A stretch of DNA of 55,308 nt from positions 1 through 55,308 of the forward strand of contig JACKAX010000024.1 of the NCBI GenBank assembly GCA_020634875.1, read 5' to 3'. The position numbers were made by a program, and so were the translations under genes. The notes under the pieces were generated by a model. The model ran no database searches. It was not told the DNA's origin and saw only the letters and a list, made by a program, of their open reading frames with translations. The DNA comes from Anaerolineales bacterium (GTDB taxonomy: Bacteria; Chloroflexota; Anaerolineae; Anaerolineales; JABWBV01). Of this stretch, positions 8,171 to 16,910 are shown one piece after another; the first letter of the stretch is position 1; the number at the start of each line of letters is the position of its first letter.

Positions 8171-9706
8171 ATGCACGCGGCAGATTTACTTACCAACCGA
8201 GCACGCCTAACCCCCAACCGAGAAGCCCTGCTAATTCTTGAAACAGGGCAACGCTACACCTACGCCGAACTCAATTCCCGCGCCTGCCAACTCGCCAATA
8301 CCATGCAAACCTTGGGGGTTAAAAAAGGCGACCGGGTCTCCATCCTTGCCCAAAACGGCATCGAATACATAGATTTATTTTACGGCCTCGCGAAAATCGG
8401 AGCCATCTTTGCCCCCCTCAACTGGCGGCTAACCGCAAAAGAACTCGAATACATCGTCAATGATCTGGAACCCAGTGTGATGTTCGTAGGCCCGGAATTT
8501 GTTGATCTCGCCAATGAACTGCGGGAAATGACCCAGGTGGAACACTACCTCGCCCTCGAAAGTGCCCCCTTCGGAGAAGGCACCCTCCAACGGTCCACCG
8601 CTTACGAAACCATTTTCCAAGCCCCCACCACCGAACCCGCCCGCCCCGCTCTCGACCCCGACGACCCCTACTGCATCCTCTACACCTCCGGCACCACCGG
8701 CAAACCCAAGGGGGCGATGATCCCGCACCGCCAAATTTTGTGGAACTGTATCAACACCGTTATTAGTTGGGGTCTGACAGAGCATGATGTCTCCCCCGTC
8801 TACACCCCCCTCTTCCATGCGGGCGGGCTGTTTGCCTTCCTGACCCCCATCCTCTACATCGGCGGACGGGTTCTGCTCTCCCGCGGGTTCAGTCCCGAAG
8901 AAACCATCCGCTACATCGTGGATGAAAAATGTACCGTCATCCTCGGCGTCCCCACCCTTTTCCAGATGTGGCGCGACAGCCCGGCCTACAAAGACGCCGA
9001 TTTCTGTCACGTCCACTATTTCATCAATGGTGGCGCGTCCTGCCCGGTTGAATTGATGGATGCCTGGCGCAAAGAAAAGCAAATCATCTTCCGCCAGGGC
9101 TACGGCCTCACCGAAGTCGGTCCCAACTGCTTCTCCATGACGGACGAAGAATCCGAACCCAAATCCGGTTCGGTTGGCAAACCCATCATCCACAGCGAAA
9201 TGCGCCTCATCAATCCCGAAACCGGCGAAGATGTCGGCGCGAATGAACCCGGTGAACTGCTCATCAAAGGCCCACACGTCACCACCGGCTACTGGCGCAA
9301 CCCCGAAGCGACTGCCAAATCCGTCGTGGATGGCTGGTTCCACACGGGTGACACGGCCCGCCGTGACGACGACGGTTTTTACACTATCATTGGCCGCTAC
9401 AAAGACATGATCAAAAGCGGGGGCGAAAACATCTACGCTGCCGAAGTCGAAGGCATCCTCCGCCAGCACCCCGCTGTCGCCGAATGCGCCCTCATCGGCA
9501 AACCCGACGAAAAATGGGGCGAAGTCGGCCTGATGATCGTTGTCCTCGAAAAAGGCCAAACCACTACCGACACCGCCCTCAAAAACTTCTGCCGCGACAA
9601 ACTCGCCCGCTTCAAAATCCCGAAAGAATTTGTATTTACCGATGCTTTGCCCTATTCGCCGTATGGAAAGGTGGAGAAGGTGAAGTTGAAGGAGAAGTAT
9701 TTATGA
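8171..9706 (+). CDS. Acyl-CoA synthetase (AMP-forming), second copy
   Basis: 511 residues, clearly paralogous to the ligase at 1814-3337. The Thr-Ser-Gly-Thr-Thr-Gly-Lys-Pro-Lys-Gly loop is near residue 170, Gln-Gly-Tyr-Gly-Leu-Thr-Glu is the adenylate motif, and the C-terminal catalytic Lys lies in Pro-Tyr-Gly-Lys-Val. The ATG at 8171 follows AGGAGAGAGAG, so the in-frame ATG 24 bp upstream is rejected. Its stop overlaps the next gene's start as ATGA. Pairing with a hydrolase suggests cycling between acid and CoA ester, but substrate and direction are not visible. Confidence 0.92.
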   Translation: MHAADLLTNRARLTPNREALLILETGQRYTYAELNSRACQLANTMQTLGVKKGDRVSILAQNGIEYIDLFYGLAKIGAIFAPLNWRLTAKELEYIVNDLEPSVMFVGPEFVDLANELREMTQVEHYLALESAPFGEGTLQRSTAYETIFQAPTTEPARPALDPDDPYCILYTSGTTGKPKGAMIPHRQILWNCINTVISWGLTEHDVSPVYTPLFHAGGLFAFLTPILYIGGRVLLSRGFSPEETIRYIVDEKCTVILGVPTLFQMWRDSPAYKDADFCHVHYFINGGASCPVELMDAWRKEKQIIFRQGYGLTEVGPNCFSMTDEESEPKSGSVGKPIIHSEMRLINPETGEDVGANEPGELLIKGPHVTTGYWRNPEATAKSVVDGWFHTGDTARRDDDGFYTIIGRYKDMIKSGGENIYAAEVEGILRQHPAVAECALIGKPDEKWGEVGLMIVVLEKGQTTTDTALKNFCRDKLARFKIPKEFVFTDALPYSPYGKVEKVKLKEKYL

Positions 9707-10761
9707 CCATCCCCACCCTCCCCAAAATCACTCCAAAAACCATCACCACCGCCCGCCTGATCACGCGGGTGTTGTTTTCTGGCCCGGAAGATGGCATTCC
9801 GGTGCTGTTTTTACACGGCAATGTCTCCTCTGCGACGTGGTGGGAAGAGACCCTCGTCTCCCTGCCCGACGGGTATCGCGGCATCGCGCCCGACCAGCGC
9901 GGATTTGGGGATGCTGACCCCGAAAAGAAAACCGATGCCACGCGCGGCATGGGTGACCTCGCCGATGATGCGATAGCTCTGCTCGATCATTTAGGGTACG
10001 CGAAAGCGCACGTGGTCGGTAACTCGTTGGGGGGGAATGTCGTTTGGCGGATCATGATGGATTATCCCGCACGTTTGCTGTCCGTCACCCAGGTCGCGCC
10101 AGGTTCCCCGTATGGGTTCGGCGGCACGAAGGGGCTGGATGGCACGCCCTGTTTCCCGGATTTTGTCGGGTCGGGCGGCGGCTTGTCCAACCCTGAATTG
10201 CTCCGGCGGATGAAAGAAAACGATCAAACCACCGAAAGCCCATTTTCACCCCGCGCGGCCATCCGCACCCTGCTTGTTAAACCCCCGTTCATCCCCGCCC
10301 GCGAAGATGAACTGGTCACCTCGCTCAATGCCACCCATGTCGGCGAACAGGATGTCCCCGGTGATTCGACCCTGTCCCCGAACTGGCCGCGCATGGCCCC
10401 CGGCCATTGGGGTGCGACGAATGCCCTTTCCCCCAAATACGCGGGGGACGTGACTCGGATCATCCACTGCGACCCCAAACCGCGTGTCCTATGGGTGCGC
10501 GGCAGTCACGATATGGTGGTCTCAGACACCGCCGCGTCGGACCCCGGATTTTTGGGCAAACTTGGTATGCTCCCCGGCTGGCCTGGTGAAGATGTATTCC
10601 CGCCCCAACCGATGCTTGGGCAAACCCGCGCGGTGCTGGAGCAATATGCCGCGGCAGGTGGCAGCTTCCGCGAAGTTGTCATTGCCGATGCCGGACATCT
10701 GCCCTGGTTGGAGAAACCCGAAGAATTCAACGCTGTTTTTCACGAACACCTAAAGGCATAA
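9703..10761 (+). CDS. Alpha/beta hydrolase
   Basis: 352 residues from the ATG at 9703, which overlaps the acyl-CoA synthetase stop by 4 bp (ATGA), so the two are probably translationally coupled. The open frame extends upstream to 9484 but that part lies inside the synthetase gene. Triad candidates are Ser in Gly-Asn-Ser-Leu-Gly-Gly, Asp in a Gly-Ser-His-Asp context, and His in Asp-Ala-Gly-His-Leu-Pro-Trp. The oxyanion His-Gly is in Leu-His-Gly-Asn-Val. It is longer than a minimal hydrolase because of a cap insertion of about 100 residues. The substrate is unknown. Confidence 0.85.
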   Translation: MTIPTLPKITPKTITTARLITRVLFSGPEDGIPVLFLHGNVSSATWWEETLVSLPDGYRGIAPDQRGFGDADPEKKTDATRGMGDLADDAIALLDHLGYAKAHVVGNSLGGNVVWRIMMDYPARLLSVTQVAPGSPYGFGGTKGLDGTPCFPDFVGSGGGLSNPELLRRMKENDQTTESPFSPRAAIRTLLVKPPFIPAREDELVTSLNATHVGEQDVPGDSTLSPNWPRMAPGHWGATNALSPKYAGDVTRIIHCDPKPRVLWVRGSHDMVVSDTAASDPGFLGKLGMLPGWPGEDVFPPQPMLGQTRAVLEQYAAAGGSFREVVIADAGHLPWLEKPEEFNAVFHEHLKA

Positions 10762-10843
10762 GGAGGTGAGCCTGCGTTCAAAATTTGATTGATTCCTCAT
10801 GTCGCTTAATTCACATCCTAAAATTCTCTAAGGAGTATAAAAA

Positions 10844-13462
10844 ATGAAAACCTTCCGCATCATAATGATTACCCTTTTTCTGCTGACGCTGATCCTGTCA
10901 GCCTGTTCCCCTCCCGGAACTGCCGAACCAACCACCGCGCCGGAACCTACCGAAGCCGTGGCTGAACCCACGACCGCCCCCGAACCCACCGATGTGCCCG
11001 CCCCCACCGGCGTGACTTGTGATGCCCCAATCAAAGTCGGCTTGATCACTGACGGCACGGGCGCGCTCGCCATCTACGGCGCGCACATCATCCGCAGTTT
11101 TATGCTCGGCATGGAATACGCAACTGGCGCTCCCGGCTCCGCGGGCGACGTGTTCACGCTCGACATGGGCACGAACACCTTTAAACTCGATGACTGCGAA
11201 ATTGAAGTCATCGTGAAAGACGACCAATCCACCCCCGACACCACCGCCACTCTCGCCCGCGAACTGATCGAGGTCGAAGGTGTCAGCGTCCTCGTGGGAA
11301 CCGTCTCCTCCGGTGCGACTGCGACCCTCCAGGGCATCGCCGCCGAGAACAAAATCCCCTTGATCGTGGCCCCCGCCGCCGCCAATGACATCACCGGTGT
11401 GAACTTCAACGAATACACCTTCCGCACCAGTCGCAACAACTACCAGGATGCGATCAACCTGTGCCAGTACCTCACCACGCAATATGCCACCTTCGTGCAG
11501 ATTGCCCCCGATTACTCCTTTGGTTGGGGTGGCGCGGCGGCCTTCCGGGATGCCTGTTCCCTCTTGGGCGGCACCTTTGTTGCGGAGGACATTTTCGCTC
11601 CGGCAGACACCACCGAATTTACCCCCTATATGGAACAAATCCTCGCTTCTGGCGCAGACACCTACCTCGTGACCTGGGCGGGCGGCGGTTTCGTCCCCAT
11701 GATGCAAGCGGCGACCGACCTGGGCGTCAACGAGAAAATGGCTCTGGGCGCTTCCTTTGTGGACAACGTTGTGATGCCGATCTTCTTCGCCAATGCGGTA
11801 GGTTCGACCAGCGGCATTCTGTACCATTACACTTTGCCCAGCAATGAAATCAACGACTGGCTGATCGAACAGGATAAAGCGCGCTACGGCGTACCCCCGG
11901 ATTTGTTCGATGCCGATGGCATGAACGCCGCGCTCCTGTTGGTTGAAGCCCTCAAAGCCACCAACGGCGATGCCAGCGCCGATGCAATGATTAAAGCAAT
12001 GGAAGGCATCACCTTTGAAGGCCCGAAAGGCACGATCAACATCCGTGCTGAAGACCATGTTGCCATCCAGGATATGTACATTGTCAAACTGCTGAACGTG
12101 ACGGATCCCGATTTCAAATACTTTGAACTCGTTTCCACCACCCGCCCCGAACCCCCGTGCCTCCTCCCCGAAAACCTGAAATCCCGTTGTGGAACCTTGC
12201 CCTACGGCAGCATGACGGGCGAACCGGTTGTACAAGGCCCGCAGCCCCTCACTTGTGAAGAACCCATCAAAGTCGGCCTGATCACCGATGGCACAGGCGC
12301 ACTTGCTATCTACGGCGCACACATCATCCGCAGTTTCATGCTGGGGATGGAATACGCGACCGGTGCCCCCGGTTCCGCAGGCGACACCTTCACCCTCGAC
12401 ATGGGTACAAACTCGTTCATGTTGGACAACTGTCAAATTGATGTCATCGTGAAAGATGACCAATCCACCCCTGACACGACAGCTACCCTCGCCCGCGAAC
12501 TGATCGAGGTTGAAGGCGTGAGCGTCCTCGTGGGAACCGTCTCCTCCGGTGCGACCGCGACTCTCCAGGGCATTGCCGCCGAGAATCAAATCCCCTTGAT
12601 CGTGGCCCCCGCTGCCGCGAACGACATCACTGGCGTTGGTTTCAACGAATACACCTTCCGCACCAGCCGCAATAACTACCAGGATGCGATGAACCTGTGT
12701 TCATACCTGCCCACGGTCTACAACACCTTCGTCCAAATCGCCCCCGATTACTCCTTCGGCTGGGGTGGCGCGGCGGCCTTCCGGGACGCTTGTACAGCGA
12801 ACGGCGGAACGTTTGTGGCAGATGACATCTTCGCCCCGGCAGACACCACCGAATTCACCCCCTACATGGAACAAATCCTCGCTTCTGGCGCGGAAGCCTG
12901 GCTGGTCACCTGGGCTGGCGGCGGCTTCGTCCCCATGATGCAAGCGGCAACCGACCTGGGCGTCACCGAACAAATGGCGTTAGGTGCTTCGTTTGTTGAT
13001 AATGTGGTCATGCCGATCTTCTTCTCAAATGCTGTCGGTAGCACCAGTGGTATTCTCTATCACTACACCCTCCCTGACAACGACATCAACACCTGGCTCA
13101 CCGAACAGGATAAGGCCCGTTATGGCGTGCCCCCGGATTTGTTCGATGCCGATGGCATGAACGCGGCCTTGTTGCTGGTTAGTGCCCTCCGACTGACCCG
13201 CGGTAGCACTGATGCCACTGCCATGATCCTGGCGATGGAAGGCATGACCTTTGAAGGCCCGAAAGGCACGATTTACATCCGCCCCGAAGACCACGTTGCC
13301 ATTCAGGATATGTACATTGTCAAACTGCTAAACGTGACGGACCCCGATTTCAAATACTTTGAACTCGTTTCCACCACCCGGCCCGAACCCCCGTGTCTCC
13401 TCCCCGAAGGGATGACCGACCGTTGCGGCGCTCTCCCCGTGGGTAGTCTCGGCGGACAATAG
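10844..13462 (+). CDS. ABC substrate-binding lipoprotein with two tandem binding domains
   Basis: 872 residues. The signal peptide ends in a lipobox (Leu-Ile-Leu-Ser-Ala-Cys), followed by a Pro/Thr/Glu-rich linker. Two copies of a periplasmic-binding-protein fold of the branched-chain amino acid class (Peripla_BP_6/LivJ-like) follow, from about residue 58 and again from residue 470. The repeat period is 1236 bp (412 codons). Copies are nearly identical over long stretches in protein and DNA, differing mainly in the His-less central part and the C-terminal ends. Such proteins normally carry one domain of about 380 residues. AAGGAG sits 8 nt before the ATG. It heads the livGFHM operon and should deliver ligand to that permease. 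The ligand is unknown; acyl or aromatic acids are possible given the upstream acyl-CoA ligases. Confidence 0.92.
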   Translation: MKTFRIIMITLFLLTLILSACSPPGTAEPTTAPEPTEAVAEPTTAPEPTDVPAPTGVTCDAPIKVGLITDGTGALAIYGAHIIRSFMLGMEYATGAPGSAGDVFTLDMGTNTFKLDDCEIEVIVKDDQSTPDTTATLARELIEVEGVSVLVGTVSSGATATLQGIAAENKIPLIVAPAAANDITGVNFNEYTFRTSRNNYQDAINLCQYLTTQYATFVQIAPDYSFGWGGAAAFRDACSLLGGTFVAEDIFAPADTTEFTPYMEQILASGADTYLVTWAGGGFVPMMQAATDLGVNEKMALGASFVDNVVMPIFFANAVGSTSGILYHYTLPSNEINDWLIEQDKARYGVPPDLFDADGMNAALLLVEALKATNGDASADAMIKAMEGITFEGPKGTINIRAEDHVAIQDMYIVKLLNVTDPDFKYFELVSTTRPEPPCLLPENLKSRCGTLPYGSMTGEPVVQGPQPLTCEEPIKVGLITDGTGALAIYGAHIIRSFMLGMEYATGAPGSAGDTFTLDMGTNSFMLDNCQIDVIVKDDQSTPDTTATLARELIEVEGVSVLVGTVSSGATATLQGIAAENQIPLIVAPAAANDITGVGFNEYTFRTSRNNYQDAMNLCSYLPTVYNTFVQIAPDYSFGWGGAAAFRDACTANGGTFVADDIFAPADTTEFTPYMEQILASGAEAWLVTWAGGGFVPMMQAATDLGVTEQMALGASFVDNVVMPIFFSNAVGSTSGILYHYTLPDNDINTWLTEQDKARYGVPPDLFDADGMNAALLLVSALRLTRGSTDATAMILAMEGMTFEGPKGTIYIRPEDHVAIQDMYIVKLLNVTDPDFKYFELVSTTRPEPPCLLPEGMTDRCGALPVGSLGGQ
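11015..13459 (+). repeat. Intragenic tandem duplication, period 1236 bp
   Basis: The segment starting with Thr-Cys-Asp/Glu at 11015 recurs at 12251 in the same frame. Long runs of identical or nearly identical DNA occur in both copies, for example around 11223-11330 and 12459-12566. Only the first copy has a signal peptide. The pattern fits a recent gene duplication resolved as an in-frame fusion. Confidence 0.9.
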
Positions 13463-13484
13463 TATACAGATAACCATAGTAACC

Positions 13485-13528
13485 ACAGAAGGACACAGAT
13501 GTTTTATGAATTTTCTGCGTCCTTCTGT
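13485..13528. repeat. Intergenic hairpin of the CACAGA word family
   Basis: acagaaggacacaga (13485-13499) pairs with tctgcgtccttctgt (13514-13528) with one mismatch in 15, around a 14-nt loop. It directly follows the binding-protein gene and is not followed by a T-run. Confidence 0.8.
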
Positions 13529-13542
13529 AAATTTTGAATCGA

Positions 13543-13703
13543 AGCACCCTGAGCGGAACGGCAAACTTGCTCATGTGTTGGTTATCTCAAGTAAAGTGAA
13601 GTCGAAGGGTGCGGTGAGTAACAAATTGTGCCGCATCCTTCGACTTCACTGGAAAAAAATAAATTGATCGTAATAGACAAAACCGCTCCGCTCAGGATGC
13701 TGG
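13543..13703. repeat. Nested double inverted repeat between binding protein and livG
   Basis: An inner pair, agtgaagtcgaagggtgcgg (starting about 13595) and ccgcatccttcgacttcact (ending about 13650), matches 19 of 20. An outer pair, gcaccctgagcggaacggc (about 13543-13561) and accgctccgctcaggatgc (about 13681-13700), matches well. The two nest to give a cruciform-like element of about 160 bp filling the gap. The words recall the widely scattered Cys-rich-looking ctgagcgga/tcgaagg repeats of environmental bacteria. The element sits in the middle of a transport operon, so it could set relative expression of binding protein and permease. Confidence 0.8.
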
Positions 13704-13716
13704 AAAGTAGACATTC

Positions 13717-14487
13717 ATGGACAACGAAATCATCCTGGAATCCCAAAATCTACGCAAAGAATTCGGCGCGCTGGTGGCCGTGGCGGGGGTGAGTGTAAAG
13801 GTGGGGAAGAACACCATCCACTCGGTCATTGGGCCGAACGGGGCAGGGAAAACGACCTTCTTCAACCTGTTGAGCGGGACGCTGCCCCCCACGAGCGGGA
13901 AGGTGATCTTTAAGGGGAAGGACATCACCCACGTACCCGTTCACCAGACGATCCACCTCGGTATCGGGCGATCATTCCAAATCACGAACCTGTTTCCCAA
14001 TTTGACCGCGCTGGAAAATGTCCGGCTGGCGTGCCAGGCATTGGGGAAAGACAGTTTCCGGTTTTTCCAATCGCACAAGCAATTTCACAAGTACGAAACC
14101 CAGGCGATGGCGGCGTTGGAAGAAGTTGGGTTGAGCAAACGCGCGTTTTCCCAGGCCAAAACGCTTCCGCATGGCGATCAGCGCAAACTGGAACTGGCAA
14201 TGATCCTCGCCCCAAACCCGGAAGTACTCCTCCTTGACGAACCCACCGCAGGCATGGCTGCCGAACAAGTCCCGGAACTCATTGACCTGATCAAAAAGGT
14301 TCACGCGTCGGGCAATAAGACCATCATCCTCGTCGAGCACAATATGAATGTGGTGATGAGTATTTCCGACCGGATCACCGTGATGCACCTCGGCGAGGTG
14401 CTGGCCGAAGGCTCGCCCGCGGAAATCGCCGCAAATGAGATGGTGCAGAAGGCGTACTTGGGCGAACTGTACAGCGAGGAGAAGTGA
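13717..14487 (+). CDS. livG: Branched-chain-type ABC transporter ATP-binding protein LivG
   Basis: 256 residues with a complete ABC cassette: Walker A Gly-Pro-Asn-Gly-Ala-Gly-Lys-Thr-Thr (39-47), a signature region Leu-Pro-His-Gly-Asp-Gln-Arg-Lys (the usual Ser-Gly-Gly is replaced by His-Gly-Asp, as is common for LivG), Walker B ending Leu-Leu-Asp-Glu-Pro-Thr-Ala-Gly-Met, and the H-loop Glu-His-Asn. It energises uptake by LivH/LivM at the inner face of the membrane. It overlaps livF by 4 bp. Confidence 0.93.
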   Translation: MDNEIILESQNLRKEFGALVAVAGVSVKVGKNTIHSVIGPNGAGKTTFFNLLSGTLPPTSGKVIFKGKDITHVPVHQTIHLGIGRSFQITNLFPNLTALENVRLACQALGKDSFRFFQSHKQFHKYETQAMAALEEVGLSKRAFSQAKTLPHGDQRKLELAMILAPNPEVLLLDEPTAGMAAEQVPELIDLIKKVHASGNKTIILVEHNMNVVMSISDRITVMHLGEVLAEGSPAEIAANEMVQKAYLGELYSEEK

Positions 14488-15197
14488 TCCAGATGGAAAT
14501 GATGCTTGAAGTCCAAAACATTCATACCTACATCGGGCAATATCACATTCTCGAAGGCGTGAATTTTAGTGTCCCGAAAGGGAAAATTACCGCGCTGTTG
14601 GGGCGGAACGGCGCGGGGAAAACGACCACGCTCAAATCGGTCCTGGGAATCCGGCCTCCCGCCCAGGGCAAGGTGATTTTTGACGGGCGAGAAATTCAGG
14701 GGTTGCGGAGTTTTGACATCGCCGCGATGGGGATCGGGTTCGTGCCCGAAAACCGGGCCATTTTCCGGGATTTGTCCGTTGCCGAAAATTTGAAAATTGC
14801 CGAACGCAATAAGGGCGATCTGGCCCGGAAACAGGAGATGCTGTTTGAACTTTTCCCGGATTTGAAACGGCTCATTACGTTGCCCGGCACAAATCTCTCT
14901 GGGGGGCAGCAGCAGATGCTCGCGATTGCCCGCGCCCTGGTCGCGGATAACCGCCTGTTGTTGATTGACGAACCGAGCGAAGGGCTGGCCCCGGTCATCA
15001 TTGAACAGTTGATGGATGCCATTCGTCAGCTTTCGGCGGAGTCTACCGTGTTGTTGGTGGAACAGAATTTCATTGTTGCCAGTCGTCTCGCGGAATTTTA
15101 CGTGATTATTGAAGAAGGCCGCTCGGTGAAAGCTGGCAATATGGCTGATTTGAAAAGTGATAAAGAGACGATCAGCCGGTATTTGGGAGCGGGATAA
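14484..15197 (+). CDS. livF: Branched-chain-type ABC transporter ATP-binding protein LivF
   Basis: About 237 residues with Walker A Gly-Arg-Asn-Gly-Ala-Gly-Lys-Thr-Thr (40-48), signature Leu-Ser-Gly-Gly-Gln-Gln-Gln, Walker B Leu-Leu-Ile-Asp-Glu-Pro-Ser-Glu-Gly-Leu and H-loop Val-Glu-Gln-Asn. The Gln in the H-loop place of His is normal for LivF. The start is ambiguous: GTG at 14484 overlaps the livG stop, while ATG at 14493 is better spaced from AGGAG at about 14476. It is the second ATPase of the heterodimer. Its TAA overlaps the livH ATG by one base. Confidence 0.92.
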   Translation: MIQMEMMLEVQNIHTYIGQYHILEGVNFSVPKGKITALLGRNGAGKTTTLKSVLGIRPPAQGKVIFDGREIQGLRSFDIAAMGIGFVPENRAIFRDLSVAENLKIAERNKGDLARKQEMLFELFPDLKRLITLPGTNLSGGQQQMLAIARALVADNRLLLIDEPSEGLAPVIIEQLMDAIRQLSAESTVLLVEQNFIVASRLAEFYVIIEEGRSVKAGNMADLKSDKETISRYLGAG

Positions 15198-16771
15198 TGG
15201 ACAATATTCTTAAAACACTCAATAAAAACCGCGCTCGCACGATCATGCTGGCTGTGTTGTTGCTGTTATTTCTCATGGCCCTGAACGGGATGACCACCGA
15301 AGATTGGGTCATCACACTGCTTCGCAGTTTGGCCGTCGGCTCGGTGACTTTTCTCGTCGCGTCGGGTTTTTCGCTTATTTTTGGGTTGATGGATGTGCTT
15401 AACCTGGCGCATGGGACGCTATTTATGATCGGGGCGTATGTCGGTTGGACGGTATTTGTGCGTCCCGATACGTTTGTGGATATTTCGACCCCAGTGGGTT
15501 TGGTGGGGGGCGGATTAGCGATGATCCCGATATGGGCGTATTTTTTGCAGGGGAAGGCGCCCGCGAACATGGCGCGGATTTGGCCGTGGGTGGGGGTTGC
15601 CATCGGGGGGCTGATCCTGGTTTGGGGCGTGCCCAAATACCCGATCACGATCTGGAACCCCGGCGTGTTTGCCGAAAGTCCGGGGACGTTTGCCCTCGCG
15701 GCCTCACAGGGAACGCTCACCTTGCCGACGCCGAAATTGTTTACCACGAATCCATACCTCGTTTTGGTCGCGATCTTGCTTGGGAGTTTGATCGGGGGCG
15801 CGGCTCTTGCGGGGTTCACGGTGCGCCCTCCGACGGGGGGGAAGGCGGCATTTACAGGGGTAAAACGGTTCCCGCGCGGGGCAGCGATTAGCGCAGGGAT
15901 TTTGTTGGCTTACGGTCTCGCGACGTTTTTCTTCCAAGGTGCATTAATCAACCTGTTGTTTTCCATGAACGATACATGGCTGTTTTTGCTGGCTGTGTTG
16001 GTCGCGGTGGGGGTGGGGTTTGGTCTGGGCGCGATGATGGAAAGCGCGCTAATCCGCCCGCTGTATTCTCGACCGATTTACCAGATTTTGATGACGCTCG
16101 GCGTAAGTGCGATTGGCATTGAGATTGTCCGCGCGATTTGGGGCCGCCCCGAATTTACCATGCCCAAACCGACGATTTTTAACGGGACGGGCGACGGGTG
16201 TCCGGCGACCAGTTTGGCGGATTTGTTCGCCCATCACTGTTCGACGGTGGAGATTTTGGGGAGCCGGGTGCGGACGTATAACGAGATTTTTGTGCCGCTG
16301 CTCGGCATTTTGGTGCTCGTGGGGATTTGGCTGTTGCTCCAACGGACGCGTTTGGGGATGGTGATCCGGGCCGGGGTGCAGGATAGTGAGATGGTCGAGG
16401 CGTTGGGCATCAACGTGCGGCGGATTTTTACGCAGGTGTTTGCCCTGGGCGTGGCGCTGGCCGCGTTGGGTGGGGTGATCGCCGGGCCTTCGATGGGGCT
16501 TTCGCTGGCGATGGGGGAGAGTTTGCTGATCAACGCATTGATTGCGCTGGCGATTGGCGGATTGACGAGTTTCCCCGGGGCCGCGGCAGGGTCGTTGATG
16601 GTGGGGATCATCCAGCAGTTTATGATCAAGTACGGGCAGTTGGGGATTCATATCCCCGGATTGGCTGAACCGTTCAAGCCGACGCCGCCATTGGTTCCTG
16701 CCTCAACGGTGTTGTTGATGGTGATTGTGTTGCTCGTGCTACCGAATGGGTTGTTCGGGAAGAAGGAATAA
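15197..16771 (+). CDS. livH: Branched-chain-type ABC permease LivH, enlarged
   Basis: 524 residues against about 290-310 for ordinary LivH. The N-terminal Ser-Gly-Phe-Ser-Leu-Ile-Phe-Gly-Leu-Met-Asp-Val-Leu-Asn-Leu-Ala-His-Gly and the C-terminal half (Arg-Pro-Leu-Tyr-Ser-Arg-Pro, Gly-Gly-Leu-Thr-Ser-Phe-Pro-Gly-Ala) are typical. Between them, roughly residues 90-270, lies an insertion with several extra hydrophobic segments and a Pro/Thr-rich loop. A second, smaller insertion with Cys and His residues lies at about 330-355. It forms the membrane channel with LivM. The start overlaps the livF stop (TAATG). Confidence 0.9.
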   Translation: MDNILKTLNKNRARTIMLAVLLLLFLMALNGMTTEDWVITLLRSLAVGSVTFLVASGFSLIFGLMDVLNLAHGTLFMIGAYVGWTVFVRPDTFVDISTPVGLVGGGLAMIPIWAYFLQGKAPANMARIWPWVGVAIGGLILVWGVPKYPITIWNPGVFAESPGTFALAASQGTLTLPTPKLFTTNPYLVLVAILLGSLIGGAALAGFTVRPPTGGKAAFTGVKRFPRGAAISAGILLAYGLATFFFQGALINLLFSMNDTWLFLLAVLVAVGVGFGLGAMMESALIRPLYSRPIYQILMTLGVSAIGIEIVRAIWGRPEFTMPKPTIFNGTGDGCPATSLADLFAHHCSTVEILGSRVRTYNEIFVPLLGILVLVGIWLLLQRTRLGMVIRAGVQDSEMVEALGINVRRIFTQVFALGVALAALGGVIAGPSMGLSLAMGESLLINALIALAIGGLTSFPGAAAGSLMVGIIQQFMIKYGQLGIHIPGLAEPFKPTPPLVPASTVLLMVIVLLVLPNGLFGKKE

Positions 16772-16775
16772 TTGT

Positions 16776-16888
16776 ACACAGATGGCACAGATGACACGGA
16801 TTTTTTTGACACGAATTTTCACGAATTATTCGAATTTTTTAAAACATTCGTGCAAATTCGCATAAATTCGTGCCGAAGATTTTTTGAT
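16776..16888. repeat. Intergenic repeat made of ACACAGA and TTCGTG words
   Basis: The livH-livM gap begins with tandem words (acacagatggcacagatgac). It continues with an imperfect inverted repeat whose arms use gacacgaattttcacgaatt and the complementary words attcgtgc and aattcgtgcc, around a run of T/A. I see no promoter with good spacing here, so livM is probably still in the operon. Confidence 0.65.
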
Positions 16889-16910
16889 TTTGGAGAAATG
16901 TGACTGATAT

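Noticed and set aside
8429..9559. 376-codon - strand ORF opposite the second acyl-CoA synthetase
   Set aside because: Shadow frame with Phe/Gly/Ala/Asp bias and no motifs; the + strand gene has complete ANL motifs.
10898..12589. Long - strand ORF (563 codons) opposite the binding-protein gene
   Set aside because: It mirrors the codon structure of the + strand gene, is rich in Gly/His/Val/Asp as expected of antisense frames in GC-rich genes, and lacks family motifs.
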